Assembly: GCA_031763025.1 (NCBI GenBank)
Contig: JASSKH010000025.1
Coordinates: 6,843,264-6,907,263, forward strand
Length of the DNA: 64,000 nucleotides
Direction of reading: 5' to 3'
DNA from: Macrocystis pyrifera
Taxonomy: Eukaryota; Sar; Phaeophyceae; Laminariales; Laminariaceae
Shown here: in pieces, positions 9,755 through 21,435 of the stretch
Layout: each line of letters begins with the position of its first letter
Position numbering within the stretch: the stretch's first letter is position 1
Notes under the pieces: generated by a model
What the model was told of the DNA's origin: nothing
Database searches by the model: none
Seen by the model: the letters and a program-made list of their open reading frames with translations, nothing else
Position numbers and translations under genes: made by a program

Positions 9755-9821
9755 CTGTGGATCGCTTCGGGATCAACGAAAACAACAACAGCAGAAGCAG
9801 AAGTTTCGAGAGAACAAGAGT

Positions 9822-9924
<103 letters not shown>

Positions 9925-9954
9925 AAGAGAGAGCAGACGGCGACACCGTGAACG

Positions 9955-10357
9955 ACCGGCAGGAGCAGCGGAAGGCAGAAGAAAAAATATCAAGATGTTT
10001 CGGTATTAATAGGGGCAGGCGGGGTAGGCGGGGAGGGCGAAAAGAGACAGATCGCCGGGGGGGGGGGGGGGACGGTCGCTGTCGAGGTCTCCTGCGTAAG
10101 TCGGCGTGTTTTTTGTTGGCTGTTGAAGCGAAACGGTCTTGTTGCTGTCGTTGTTATTGGTGCCATACACTATCAATAGCCCGGCCCTCCCGTAAGAAAT
10201 AGTCCCACAAAATAATCCGTTTTCGATTTCCGGGAAATAGGAAATTCGGCAGAGGTTTTAAGTCAAAATCACACCCTTTCCCAACGAAGAAATCCAGCCT
10301 CGGCTAGGTATATATCCCGGTTGTCTGACGACAGCGCCGTCATGGTTGTTCGTACAC
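9955..10357. other. no gene identified
   Basis: Contains G-rich runs at about 10057-10071 and one TATTAATA at 10004. If the hydroxylase-like exon at 9616-9754 is not the first, earlier exons would lie at or beyond this stretch; no convincing one is seen. Confidence 0.35.
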
Positions 10358-10390
10358 TATTGCGGGGGTCCAGAGTTAATAGGACCTACA
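10358..10390 (+). mobile_element. MITE family A, left-end relic
   Basis: Only about 33 bp of the left end remain (TATTGCGGGGGTCCAGAGTTAA and on), followed by unrelated sequence. Confidence 0.6.
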
Positions 10391-11076
10391 AGGCGCTTCG
10401 CTCCCCGGGCCGGTCTACGCCGCCCGCTACGCTCGCTCAGGAAGGAAAAGTACATCAACTTATGCGAAGCGGACAGAGGTCCATGATTGAATGTTGTTGT
10501 TTTCCATGACTGTAGTTGCAAACTGGCGACTTGATAATGTCAAGAGTCCCGCCGCCATGCTTCATTCATTCAGGAGAAAACAGCTCGGACGCCACATATG
10601 CTTCGCGTCGCGGGCGGTTTTCCGCTACGCTCGCTCACATGTCGTACGTACGTACATACCCCAGGTAGGGTACTTAATTTCTTTTTTCGATATGCTCTGT
10701 GTCTGTACTCGTATGTACGAAAGATCAAGCACAGCACGGCACAGCAAAGGCACCGCGAAAACAATGAAAATGAAACCGAAAATTTCCGAAAGAAAAAAAT
10801 CCCCGTCCCCTTTCGTGTAATAATTTACTACCTGATTGGAACACCTTACACCGGTCAAAAAGAAAAAATGAAAAAAAGAAAAATCAAACAGCAGAGCTTT
10901 TCTCTCGGCCTCGTACGCCGCCCGCCCCTCTCGCGACCATCTCGGCACCGATTCGGTTCGGGTAAGGCTTTCCTCCCTCTCTTCCACAGTGAGCCCCGTC
11001 GCCCGCCTCGCGTGAAGCCCGGTGCTCACCGTGGACCTCGTTTGCCAGCTCGACAAAGTTGGTGCTCACATTGGGT
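10391..11076. other. no gene identified
   Basis: Both strands have frames over 100 codons (10598-11080 plus, 10625-11056 minus), but they overlap in antisense and match no family. A CCAGGTA word lies at 10661. I cannot choose a coding strand. Confidence 0.3.
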
Positions 11077-11173
11077 TTAATCCCTTTAGTACCGCAGTCT
11101 CGTTTTGGGGACGAACTACTTGGAAATTGACTGGTTTGTCCCGAAAACGGGACAGCAGTACTAAATGAGTTAA
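11077..11173 (+). mobile_element. MITE family B
   Basis: A complete family B copy with TTAA on the left (11077-11081 region) and TTAA on the right at about 11170. The right arm is slightly shortened (GGACAGCAGTACTAAATGAG). Confidence 0.85.
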
Positions 11174-11681
11174 TTTTCAGCCCGGTCGCAAAAATAAGTG
11201 CTCAGCATCCGTACCTCTCTCTTTGGGCTCCAAGCCCGGTCGCAAAAAGAAGCACCGCTTGAATCTCATCTTGCAATCCCGAACGACCCTTATAAACTCG
11301 TAGATACTCTATCAGAAACAACAAATGGAGGCCAGACAGAGCCCATTCATGCTTCCCTCGTGTCTCGAGGCACACGCGACGCCTAGCCACGAAGCCGGCG
11401 ACCACGCTCCTTGCAATCCCCTCTCTGCCGGCCACCATCTGCGGACACCCGCGACGGCGCCGGGTTCGCCCGCGATGCCGTGCTCCGAGTACACGCACGC
11501 ACACGAAACGAAAGAAGAAAAAAAGGAAAGAAGGACTGAAAGTGCCAAGAGGAATGGAGAAAACAAAGACTCTCTGGAAAGGTCCCGCAAGTAATAAAAG
11601 GAGGGGATTCCCAAGTGGGAGTTCTGAGAGGCCAGAGATGTACCAACCGAGCACGCTCAGAGATCGAGATATCTGTAAGTA
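11174..11681. other. no gene assigned; weak ORFs on both strands
   Basis: Starts with two copies of the phrase AGCCCGGTCGCAAAAA (11178 and 11232). GC-rich sequence at 11330-11480 is open in several frames on both strands; a plus frame at 11325-11594 has a charged C-terminus. No family is recognised. Confidence 0.3.
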
Positions 11682-11765
11682 GTTCTATGGTATACATAAA
11701 AACCTATATATTTACCTATTTTTACTGACAAGATTTGGTCCTATTTACTATGGTCCCCAGTAATA
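11682..11765 (+). mobile_element. MITE family A, left-truncated
   Basis: The left arm is missing. Centre and right arm are intact and end CCCCAGTAATA. A TATTAATA word overlaps the right flank at 11764. Confidence 0.8.
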
Positions 11766-12195
11766 TTAATAGCAGGCGCAGCAGTATGTGTCTATTTGAA
11801 ATACCACAATCCACCAACGCACACAAAAAGTTGACGACAATTGTAAATATCCAGCTGGTGCACGGGTTCCTAGCGAAAACTACAGTATGCTATCTTGTAC
11901 CAGATACCAGGTATACGCGAAAGCACGAAAGAACGCGTGCTGCCGCAGTCCCCAGGGCTGACGGCGATTGACGACGGTGGAGAAGGAAGAATGCCGGCTG
12001 AGTCGGATGCCTGCTCTGCAGCAGTTCATAATCTCACAATCTCCACGCCGGACATGCTACAGCAGACCTCGCTCGGCACATGACGTGGACATCTCAAGCT
12101 CTCGTGCTGCTGTACTCTCATCATGTGCTGACCACGCTCTCTAAAAAACGATGCAGGATGCAGGAGAGTCCGTCCGCACAGCAATAGACAAAGAG

Positions 12196-12280
12196 TACCA
12201 TTCTGTCCCTAAATATAAATACCGTTTTTATTTAATATTAGTATTGAAATAGTACCTATATTTCGGGACAGGGCGGCACC
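12196..12280 (+). mobile_element. MITE family F, copy 1
   Basis: Inverted arms of about 30 bp: a CCNNTCTGTCCCTAAATATA-type left arm and a TATATTTCGGGACAG-type right arm, with an AT-rich centre. Better-preserved copies are at 44736-44821 and 48068-48153. It is non-coding; the flank at this copy is TA on the left. Confidence 0.75.
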
Positions 12281-12289
12281 AGGTGCAGC

Positions 12290-12410
12290 TATTACGGGGC
12301 ACCATAGTAAATAGGACCTACGGTACGCACAAAAACCTATATATTTCCCTATTTTTACTAACAATATTTGGTCCTATTTACTATGGCCCTTACTATGGCC
12401 CCCCGTAATA
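12290..12410 (+). mobile_element. MITE family A with duplicated right end
   Basis: A complete copy flanked by TA. Near the right end the word TACTATGGCCC is directly duplicated, which adds about 12 bp. The element is followed by CCAGTA, a near match to the scar motif. Confidence 0.9.
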
Positions 12411-13167
12411 CCAGTACGGACAAATATTAATAATAGTAGTAGTGTATTGCATGAAGTAAAGCAGTAGACACCTGCATATACTTCAAGGACGTACCTACGT
12501 ACCAGGCACCTGGTATGATACAGCCGTACTCAGGAAGCACATGTTGTAGGCCTTTACCAGGTACGGTCGTGCTGGTGTGCCGAATGCAAAAGGTTAAGGT
12601 TGAAGTATGATATCAATAGAACATGTACAGAGTATCAGGTACAGAGTAGGCGCGCCAACGTCGTTCGAGGTACCGCCGTGTTTTAGCCTGGTCAGCGCTG
12701 CCGCAGCATTTCCCAGCCGCGCACATCAGTAGTCCGCATGCTCGCCTTCGGTCACCGATGGAGGGGGTGGTGACACCCTGATAGTGGATATTTACGGAGG
12801 TTTGGTGCTTGGCGCCTTAAGCCGACCCTCCGATCCGAGCCCTAGCCCTACCCCGAACGTTATGGCAGTGGTCAGTGCTTTGATGCTGTATTTGGCAAGG
12901 CTCCAGATTGGCTCGGGCGGTTCGGATGCTGTGCTAGGAACTACTCTGTAGGTCGATTCGGCCGGCTCGGCATGCTGCTGTGGTTCTGCTGTGGCTAGGA
13001 CAGACTTTGCTGATGCTGCAGGAGGTTGATTGAGCCGCATACAAATACACCCTAGGCCAATCACAATCAGAGTGCCTATTAATAATGTCTACCAGGTACT
13101 AAACGGAAAGATTAACTACTAATATATTTGCCACTCACTGCACTGATGAGTTCCCGGATGGGGTGGG
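12411..13167. other. scar-rich stretch with one weak ORF
   Basis: Contains the double scar TACCAGGCACCTGGTA at 12500, TACCAGGTA at 12555 and 13090, and TATTAATA at 12425 and 13077. A 90-codon minus frame (12792-13064) reads partly like protein, with a Pro/Glu/Ala-rich middle and a short glycine-rich hydrophobic segment, but no family is recognised. Confidence 0.35.
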
Positions 13168-13440
13168 TGTTTTTTAGATACATCGGACAGATGATCTACC
13201 GTAGATCATCTACAGATAGATCCTAACCCGCAGTTACGACATGCTGTGCAGAATCTGTAAAGTACAGATCAAACCAAGGAAACATGTGCTAGAGCATGCA
13301 AGTTGATACGGGTCTCACCCCGGGGAACATGAGATAGATCACACAGATCAGGTACATATCTAGTTTAATGTCTGCCTTGAAAGATCTACAAAAGATCATG
13401 AACTGCTGTGGAAATCGGTGATCTGTCCCGAGAGTTATCA
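13168..13440 (+). repeat. Repeat family H, copy 2
   Basis: Homologue of 1350-1622 with conserved order of AGATCAT words and of the AACATGAG and AGATCATGAACTG blocks. It differs by several small indels. Confidence 0.6.
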
Positions 13441-15395
13441 AAAGCGTCTAAACTCACTTGAACTCACGCGTACAGCAGTGTGGTCGTTGGAAGGGATAAA
13501 GAGTTTGGTACTCTGTATTAATAGTAGATTATCACTGCTACTCGTCAAAGGTGTTACTCAAACAGGCGGTACCGCTTGGTGGCTTGATGGCTACTTACAC
13601 TTGCGGAAGTACTCGCGTGGGCTCATGGGGTCAGACTAAGTGTGAGCTACTCGGAGCAGCTTCGTACCAGGTAGCTGATTACAGCAAGAAGTTCCTGTCG
13701 CAAGGAACGTCACGGCTATAGCTGGTGCCCTCCATCGCTGCGAATTACACAGAAAAAAGGCTGCTACATAACTATACCTACGGCTCACATGTTCTTGTCC
13801 TGCATATTGCACTCTTTACTAGCGTGGCCGCCATGTCAAAAAGAAGACCAAAAGGGATGACACATCTTACATGCTCGCACATCGCGCACATCGCAATCGG
13901 GGTTTCCATATTATTTTTGCGTATTGGTGTGTAGGGGTTAAGTTGGGATTTTAGGATTTTTAAACACTAAACCTGACCTTGCACCACGGAACGATCTTTC
14001 AGTATCTTTCTTCTCCTCTTCTTGTGGCTGCTGTGGCCGTTGGGCCATTGTTCCAGACAAACGGGGGTTGCGTCAAATTACCTGTTAGGTGCTGTCGTCG
14101 TTACCGGTATCTTGCACTGTCCACCAGCAATATGTCATCCAACACGCAACCAATCCCGCTCGGGATCTATCCCGCAGTCCCGCCTTGATTCTTCCCCTGG
14201 AAGAAGAGAAACGCGTTCCGTAAAGCAGCGACGGACAAGACGTAACGAAAAGGCTCGAGAGGTCCAAGCGAACGAAAGCTCGAGATGACACTGTTCGAAT
14301 TTGCTTTTTCGCCCGGGACTTATCAACAGACACTGGACCAGGATGCTACAGCAGCACACCGCTCTATTCTGTATTCTATCTTGTGCCAGTACGTACTACT
14401 ATGTACGAAGCGAGCGCCATGTCCTCAGTCTATTCACGAAAATGAAGAAAGCGCGCACGCGGGGTACGCCTGCTGTTGTTGTAAACCCCAGCCTGCCAGC
14501 TCGGGTGGTTACAATACGAGTATAGTGCTTGCCCCGAGGCATATATACCACGAAAAGGTGTTCATGTGTGTATGTGGAAAAACAACTGCAGTATATAGTA
14601 AACGAGGGATTCGAGCGTTCGAATTATTATTGCGTGCAGAAAAACACTCCACCCCCCACCCTTGTGGCTTTCCGTGATACCAGAACATCCCACTCGTCCT
14701 GAAGATATCGTCAACTGTCTACGTGCATGTTCACTGACACATACACCAAGCAGTACAGGACATGCCGCAGATTTTATGCATACCAGCCCGAGCTGAATTT
14801 CGAATTGATCCCGGAGAAATGATTAACTTCTTCAGTTCAACCATTCCCGAGCCCCCCTTCTCCGAAAACCTCAGCCGGTCTGGTCTTTCCTGTTGACCGC
14901 GTTTTTCTTTCAAGGTGCTATGTGCCACGCAGGTCTCTCAGCGGAGCGGGAAAAAAAAAAACAACGGTCCTCCGAATCGTATCGCAGGCGGCCGTGCGAC
15001 AAGAAAACACGCTGTCCCTGAACACAGTGATATGTTGTACTGGTATACTAGTACTTAATACAATCGGTTTCTGTATTTAAGCAGTATCATGACACAGTGC
15101 GGTATCATGTACATCTTGCCCAACTGATATACCAGGTACCTGGTATATGATGTCGAGGGAGAAGCCGAGATACCCCTACAGGGCACGGTGTTCCGTTGAA
15201 AAATGCCCGGGAAAAGTCTTCTCGAGATTTTGATTCCCTTTGAACTCATGCGGGCTTTTTTCTTTTAGAGTAGTGCCACGTTGGTTGGGTCCATTCAGTG
15301 CCGACGATTTCCGGAAATCTTAACCCCGGGATGCAACCTTCTAGACGCAGTGCTAACGTTCGTCGGGTTTGTGCTTCGCTACGCCAAACAAGACC
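13441..15395. other. no gene identified
   Basis: A long stretch without recognised repeat families or convincing protein frames. It carries TATTAATA at 13516, TACCAGGTA at 13665, and the 16-bp double scar TACCAGGTACCTGGTA at 15130-15145. Confidence 0.35.
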
Positions 15396-15399
15396 TCAA

Positions 15400-15636
15400 G
15401 CCCCCCCCCCCCCCCCTCGATATGCGAGAAAATCGGCCTCTAAGGAGGTTCTTAGTATGACGCAGCTCACCCTTAACGCGACTCGCCCAACACCTCACGG
15501 CGCTTCTCGCGTAGTGGAAGCAACGTCTGCCTGGTCGATGAAAAACCGACGTGCTCCGTCCCGGCACTGTAGGGATGCGAGGGTCTATGGTCATACGACT
15601 ACGGCCATGCATGATAACGAGTACCCCACCTCCCCT
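15400..15636 (+). mobile_element. Family E, partial and diverged
   Basis: A plus-orientation 3' part, from a C-run at 15401-15416 to GAGTACCCC at about 15630. Shared blocks include ACCTCACGGCGCTT, CGTGCTCCGTCCCGGCA and GGGATGCGAGGGTCTATGG. The upstream half of the element is absent. Confidence 0.8.
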
Positions 15637-15699
15637 CTGTCTCAAAAACCGTGAACACGAGACCAGCGCCCCCCCCCCCCCCCCCCCAGGGCCGTCTGG

Positions 15700-18214
15700 C
15701 CCACCGCCGAGTACAACTGCTACGTTGGGCAGCCACCTGCCCAACTTTCAATCCCGGAATGGTTCCGTAGACCCACTCTCCTACCGTCCCCGCTGCAGCC
15801 AACGAATCCGCTCCTTCCACACCCCTCCCAATGGTCACCGATGCCTGAAAACGATCCCTGCCTCAGTACTGATGTGCCAAGTGTCGGCGACGAATCGTTT
15901 CCCTGCGAGGGAAAATGTAAATGTATGTCTCTGCGGCCGTTATACGTTGCGGCAAGGCCTTTTAGTGGCTCGTTCGGACACCGGCTACGGGTGAACAATA
16001 GCCTCGGCCGCAGCAGGGAGCCCTACTGCGAAGACCAGCTGCGCTGTAACGAAGAACTGCGAACGACAAGCGGTTTATCGCCCGTCCGGTTTGTGATATA
16101 ATTTATTCCACTCAACGTTTCACTACTATTAATACCACGTTACGTAAATATAGCTCGTGTTCGGCTCAGCGCGCAGCTTTTGCGTGGTGGCTCGCCGACT
16201 GTGTGGGCGTTTGTGGTCTTGTCCGACAACCGAGCAACACTCTGTCCCAAGTCGACAAGATACGATGAGCTCTGGATGCGTTGGGATCAGCGGGCTTGTA
16301 CCTTTTAGCCCGTCCCGCCCGTGGCCCCCTTATCCAAGTTGTCGGCCAGCTCTCCTTTTCCAATAACCTTCCTCCCAGCGGTGCTTTAGCTTTCATGCAT
16401 GACTTCCGAACCAGGGCCGATATTTTCCGCCTCCAGTACGTCGGCGTCGAAGCGAACTCGTTTCCGTTGACGCCGCCGCTTGTCCAGGCCAACCCGGTGC
16501 CCCGTTTAGGCGCCTCCGCTTTCACCGATGGCTACCTGGTAATCATGCTCCTCCACAACCTTCTCTTTGTCCGACACAGAAAAATAAATTGTCACCGGTG
16601 GACACCAAGCGCACCGCGCTATCAAGGTTCACCCACTTCATGTGAGAGAATCTCCTCAGCCCGGAACCTCGTATTTTCCACCGGTTCGGATTCCATTATG
16701 CGGTTTTGAACTAAACCTTCCACTAAGCCATTGCTTCCGCCCGCCGCCCCCAGCGTCCGCGCCGTGCACGTCAACATTTCCTGCAATAACTACCGGTCAC
16801 CATTTCTCTGCAGAGGCCCCTCCCCACATACCCCGCCCCCCGACTCCACCGCTAACCTCCTGGCGCGCCTAGACGGAGACGAACGGACCAGCTTTCCTTC
16901 ACGTTGGAGACCGCCCTTCGCAGAGTTCTCGCGGCATCGTGTTCAAGATTCACAGGCTGACTGGTCGCCCTAGGTAACCCGTGCAGGATGCCGCGTTATC
17001 TGCGAGTTCTCCGACGTTTTTTCCAGGTCGAAGTTCGATCGCTGGCTCTGCTACCTGTGAATGTTGAAGGTTTATATACCGCTGGCAAATCCCCCCCGTC
17101 ACTTCTCGGCCTTACGATATCAACCCCATCATCGACACCAAACAATTCGATGCCACCACCGAGCTCATCTACAACTCCTCAACTTCCCCTTACTCCAGAC
17201 GCCTGCCGGTGATCTCTCAAAGAAAGCGGAATATCCGCGCCACTAGATTATAAGCTTCGCAAAAAATATTATTGCGGTAGGCTCCCTCGGTCGGCTCCCC
17301 CATACATCTCGCGTTGAGGAAACCCTCGCTTCTGTCGGAAAATGGGTTCATTTTCTACCTGTTCGACCTCGTCCCTTCGTTCGAGTAGACCACCTTCGAT
17401 GAGGGAAGCACCCCCTTCGCCGCCTCCTGCACGCCTGCTGTGAAACGTGTAGGGTGACCCCGCAGTAGCGGCGCGGTCGGGTGTCATTTGTCCATCCGAT
17501 CGAGGAAATCATAGGCGTCGAATGCGTAGGCAGAAGCCTACCAGGTATTTATTACTTACCGAAAAAAAAACGCGGCGCCTCTCTTTTCAGCCCCGACTTC
17601 GCGTCACACGTTGACAGCACCCAAGCCGCATTCCGAACGTTTAACGGAGGCACAGCCGTAAACTCTCCCAACCTTGCCGAGGCCCAACTCAGTGCTACCG
17701 ACGCTGATTTCCTTCGGATACGCTATCTCCCCCGCCAACTTCCGTCGTAGCGCTGATGAAGTGACAGCCTTCACCAACATGTCCATGCCGAAACAACGTG
17801 TGAAATACCTTCGCCCCATCCTGAGCAACCTTTCCTATTTCCGTACCTCAAGTTTCTGACGAACATGAAACGTCCGCACGTATGTGTGTACGTCCGTCGA
17901 TGCTCTTTCTGAACAAGGAGGCAGACTTGCATTCGTGCTGTCTATGGAATCCGTTAACGCCACACAGTCTCAGGGACCTCGCCACACCACTAATCTCGGC
18001 GCTCCCTGGATACTATTGCCGAAACTTATCGCAGCGTCGGCATGCACTACGATGCCGGCCGGGGCGTCCTCTCGGCGCCATGCTTGAGCAAGAATCACCG
18101 GACGGCTCCGGCCACCCCGTCGTCTCTGTGAGTCGCTACCCCCTCTGGGTTTCGAACGTTTTGCGGACCGCCCCTCCCGACCTTGAGTTTGGAATCGTCA
18201 TGTTGGATATTTAA
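15700..18214 (+). pseudogene. Decayed coding region, unidentified product
   Basis: GC-rich, codon-like sequence. On the plus strand protein-like frames follow each other in different phases: about 15711-16101 (…SLRPLYVAARPFSGSFGHRL…), 16281-16709 (…DIFRLQYVGVEANSFPL…), 17550-17859 and 17882-18214 (ending LEFGIVMLDI, stop). The frame changes without clear intron borders suggest a damaged gene or element; multiple small exons are the alternative. A C-run lies at 15670-15687. A minus-strand frame at 17269-17487 is also open. I recognise no domain. The last stop is followed at once by a perfect hairpin. Confidence 0.3.
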
Positions 18215-18243
18215 GGTCCCCCCTGTGATCCGCGGGGGACCTT
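18213..18243 (+). other. Perfect 10-bp hairpin after a stop codon
   Basis: AAGGTCCCCC (18213-18222) and GGGGGACCTT (18234-18243) form a 10-bp stem with an 11-base loop. It overlaps the TAA stop of the upstream frame. The position suggests a transcript-end structure, but a small relic palindrome of a transposon is equally possible. Confidence 0.5.
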
Positions 18244-18253
18244 TGGTCAAAAA

Positions 18254-18634
18254 ATGTTCTCCATCTGCAATAAAGTAGACAATTCTGTCAAGTTTGACAA
18301 ACACAACATCCTGTGTTCAGCGCTGGCAGGAGTTCATCTCCGCGCATACGCGCGCTTTAAAAACACCGTAGAGGCACCACCAACGGTAGGTCCGAACACC
18401 CCCCCTGCCTCCCGCAGCAAACGGCCACCAGAATCAATCGCTGTTACCCCCGACAGTCTCGACGGCCCAGATGCTGCTGGCACCTTACCCTACACAGGCG
18501 CGTGGTCTTACTCCCTGCGAGATTTCCACCTCAGCATTGTTGAGGATAGATCCATCTCCCCTCTGACACTTTCCCAATTTGGCCATCGCCTCCCCCCCCC
18601 CCCCCTTAAACAGGCGGCGAGACTTTGGCGGTAA
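18254..18634 (+). CDS. Unidentified ORF, protein-like
   Basis: ATG at 18254, 126 codons, starting 11 bp after the hairpin. The N-terminal 40 residues (…NSVKFDKHNILCSALAGVHL…) look like a globular domain. The middle is Pro/Ser-rich, and the end runs into a C-run translated as proline. No family is recognised. Continuity of composition with the upstream decayed region suggests they belong together. Confidence 0.25.
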   Translation: MFSICNKVDNSVKFDKHNILCSALAGVHLRAYARFKNTVEAPPTVGPNTPPASRSKRPPESIAVTPDSLDGPDAAGTLPYTGAWSYSLRDFHLSIVEDRSISPLTLSQFGHRLPPPPLKQAARLWR

Positions 18635-18956
18635 TTTTTCCGCAACTGGCCGTGTATGGACTGGACGTTACCGAGTCGGTCCGCTACCCTTTTCTTTTTC
18701 ATTGTGCTTCTATTTCCGCGCAAGACGCCGGCGCCGAATCAACAACCCAGCCCCGAGAACCCCATCGCAGACACCTGGCTTTTAGCATACATGAATCTCA
18801 TTTCTCCCCATCATCCACCCCTGGCACCTCGGAGGAAAAGCCGCTCCTCATCGTTCGTCGGTCCTGATTTTTTCTCGAGACCGTCACTGCTCTGTCACCG
18901 CCGCCGGCTGTGGGTTTGGCCGGGCACCCGGTGGCGAGCATCCCAGAATACCATCG

Positions 18957-19105
18957 CTCAACACCTCACGGCGCTTCGCGCTTGGTGCAAGCAATGTCTG
19001 TCTGGTCGGCGAAAACCCGACGTGCTCCGTCCTGGCAGTGCAGGGATGCGAGGGTCTATAGCCATACGACTGCGGCCATGCATGATACCTAGTACACACC
19101 CCCTC
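18957..19105 (+). mobile_element. Family E, 3' fragment
   Basis: About 150 bp beginning AACACCTCACGGCGCTTCGC and ending CTAGTACACACCCCC. No C-run longer than five remains. Confidence 0.75.
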
Positions 19106-20410
19106 CGCTGCTCGCTTAGTCCCAACGCCGGGATGTCGTCGTGAACCCCACGACCGAGTGTCATCATTGGCCGTACCTTCTGACGACCTGCGTCGCCCCC
19201 CTCCGCGACCAGCGCAACCATGATCGGTCCCACTCATCGACATCAGCTGTTTTCTCCGCAAGAAACCCTAGGCCTTTGATCACAACCACCCTCCCTCCCC
19301 CCCCCGCCTATGCAAGGACTTCGTCTGCTTCCGTCCGTCTTCCGGATCCTGCTGTTGTTGTTGTTGTTGCTGCTGAGCCCACTGACGACCCTCACCTCAG
19401 TTCCTGTGTTGAGCTCTAAACTCTGTACACACGAACGTGCTGGGCCCGTTTTCTTTTTCCCAACGATCTGAAGCACGACACCTTACCGGTACCACACAAA
19501 CGTTGTGGTTTTGGTAAAGGCAGCAGATGCGAATCCTGCCGACGACGCCAAAGGTTGAACTTCGGCCCCCGAGGTGCGAGGAGAGGCAAGGGTGTCTGCG
19601 TACTGCACTGCTGCTGCTGTGTTGAGGCGCATCGAAGTAATTTACTACGAAGGCTGCTACAGTAGAATTACAGGTACTGTAGTTCTACCAGGTGTTCCGG
19701 TATGCTTCATACCGTAAACTCTACCAGGTACTTGGTATGTTGCTTGTATTGGTATGCCAGGAACACACACGTATCCCCTCCCAGGCTTGTCTATCAAGCA
19801 GGTCTCGCACTGTCACTCGCTCGTGCTTCGTTAGAAGAGCTTGGTCGTGTTAGTACAGAGTATCCAGTTCTACGATCAGGGACAAGTTCACTGAACGAAG
19901 GCGGGGGGACTCATCTGTCGAATCGCCCCCCGTTTTCCCTACACGCAGATATCATCCAAGTTATACGTCATCCCTTTCGCGTATTTCCTAATCCTGGAAC
20001 CTAGGCCGTTGCAGGCTTCCAGGGCGATGCCATAACACTAGCTCAACCCGATGAGTCGTGTACGCAGAAATATAGAAGTTTTGGGGAAACGCCGGTTCCA
20101 CGAAATAGAGCATGAATCGAAGATGCGGCTGGTTAAAACCCACACACCGCTTCCCGGCGAGGCTACGAAGCCCCAGGAAGAATGCCCAAACAGATAAGAC
20201 TGGAAACCCAGCCGCATTGGCAGCGTCGCCAGCGCAGGATCTACCGTTCCAGTGACGGAGGGAGGTGATTTTTTCAAATACATATGCGAAACGTACGTCT
20301 CCAGCGAGGGCGGGGACGAAGATGCAGCTAGACCACGAACGCTACTGTTATAAGGCTTATTCTGGGTGGGAAATTGGTTGACCTTTTACCAGTAGTGTTC
20401 TAAGGATTGC
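19106..20410. other. no gene identified
   Basis: Contains a short GTT/GCT microsatellite at about 19350-19372 and scars at 19722 (TACCAGGTACTTGGTA). Frames at 20051-20200 (plus) and 20038-20283 (minus) overlap and both read fairly protein-like, so neither is called. Confidence 0.3.
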
Positions 20411-20670
20411 TTAGACCTGTAACGATCGATATTTTCCTCCAATAGCTCAGTACGTAACACCCTCATGTTTGGCGTCGTCGAGGACACGGGTTCGACTTTC
20501 GCTTCGGATGTTTCTTTTAATAGAAGCGCTTGCGCATGCGTCCCTGAATACATATATCTGCCTGATGCCCCAGGTATTGAAGCGAAGCGGGTAGGTCAGC
20601 GTGCGGCCCGTGTACGGTACCGACGCCCCAAAGATCCCGCCGTTCAGAGGGGGGGAGAGTGCTATAAGGA
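20411..20670 (+). mobile_element. tRNA-like SINE candidate, copy 1
   Basis: A tRNA-type A box (TAGCTCAGT at 20443) is followed 46 bp later by a B box (GGTTCGACTTT at 20489), the spacing of a Pol III internal promoter. The copy ends in GCCGTTCAGAGGGGGG followed by GTGCTATAAG, which also ends the next unit. The tRNA fold is not intact. Confidence 0.45.
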
Positions 20671-20685
20671 TGACCCTGGCCTGGG

Positions 20686-21010
20686 TAATCGATCGATCTT
20701 TTACCCCTATAGCTCAGTAGGTAGGCCCTTCACAGTGGCCCAACAGACGAATACCTTTATTAATAGCAAATGGCGCAGACGGCAGAACATAGGTTTATGG
20801 ATCGTGAGTTCGATCCTCACCCGCTCAGCATGTTCAAGCCTTTAAAAAAAAAAAAAGGAATTTTCCCAGATGTCGAAACTGAAAAGTACTCTACCCGGGT
20901 CAGCATAGAAAAAGGATCCACCTGGCTTTCTCACGGCGGCCCGTCCATATTCGGTCGACCTGAACATGCCGCCGTTCCAGGGGGAGGAGGGGGGGGAGGG
21001 TGCTATAAGA
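20686..21010 (+). mobile_element. tRNA-like SINE candidate, copy 2
   Basis: A tandem second unit begins with the same GATCGAT-TTTT leader, has TAGCTCAGTAGG at 20710 and a perfect T-arm (GTGAG TTCGATC CTCAC) at 20804-20820, then a 13-A run at 20846. The end block GCCGTTCCAGGGGG...GTGCTATAAG repeats that of copy 1. The longer A-to-B distance implies an insertion between the boxes; TATTAATA at 20758 lies there. Confidence 0.45.
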
Positions 21011-21047
21011 TACCGGTACGCTCGTATTGTGGTGTTGTAATGTTGAC

Positions 21048-21137
21048 TAACCCCTTTAGCATTGCAGCCCCGTTATGGGGACAAGATACTTAGGATTGGA
21101 GTTGGCTGTCCTCAAAAAAGGGTCTGCAGTCCTATAT
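21048..21137 (+). mobile_element. MITE family B, diverged
   Basis: A diverged copy with a recognisable left arm (CCCTTTAGCATTGCAGCCCC) and a poorer right arm. Flanking TTAA is mutated. Confidence 0.65.
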
Positions 21138-21435
21138 GGCTTGAATATACCGTACTACTGTATACATAGGACGCAACGTAACGCCTCCCCAAGAACGAAC
21201 TCCAGAGCCAAAATTCCTCAAAACGCAGGGACACACACACAACAAAAACAATGGTTCCGGAAAGGTCACGCGACTTTACTTTTTCTCCATATATAGAAGC
21301 ATCGCTCGGCGTTTGTATCTTCCCTACTGTCGAAAAACCAGCTTCGAAAATCGTCCGAAGGGTATGTTGGCGTATACGGCGGCAGGTAGTGCTATTGTAC
21401 ATTTGACACTACCACCGCGACACCCTCAGCGATTG

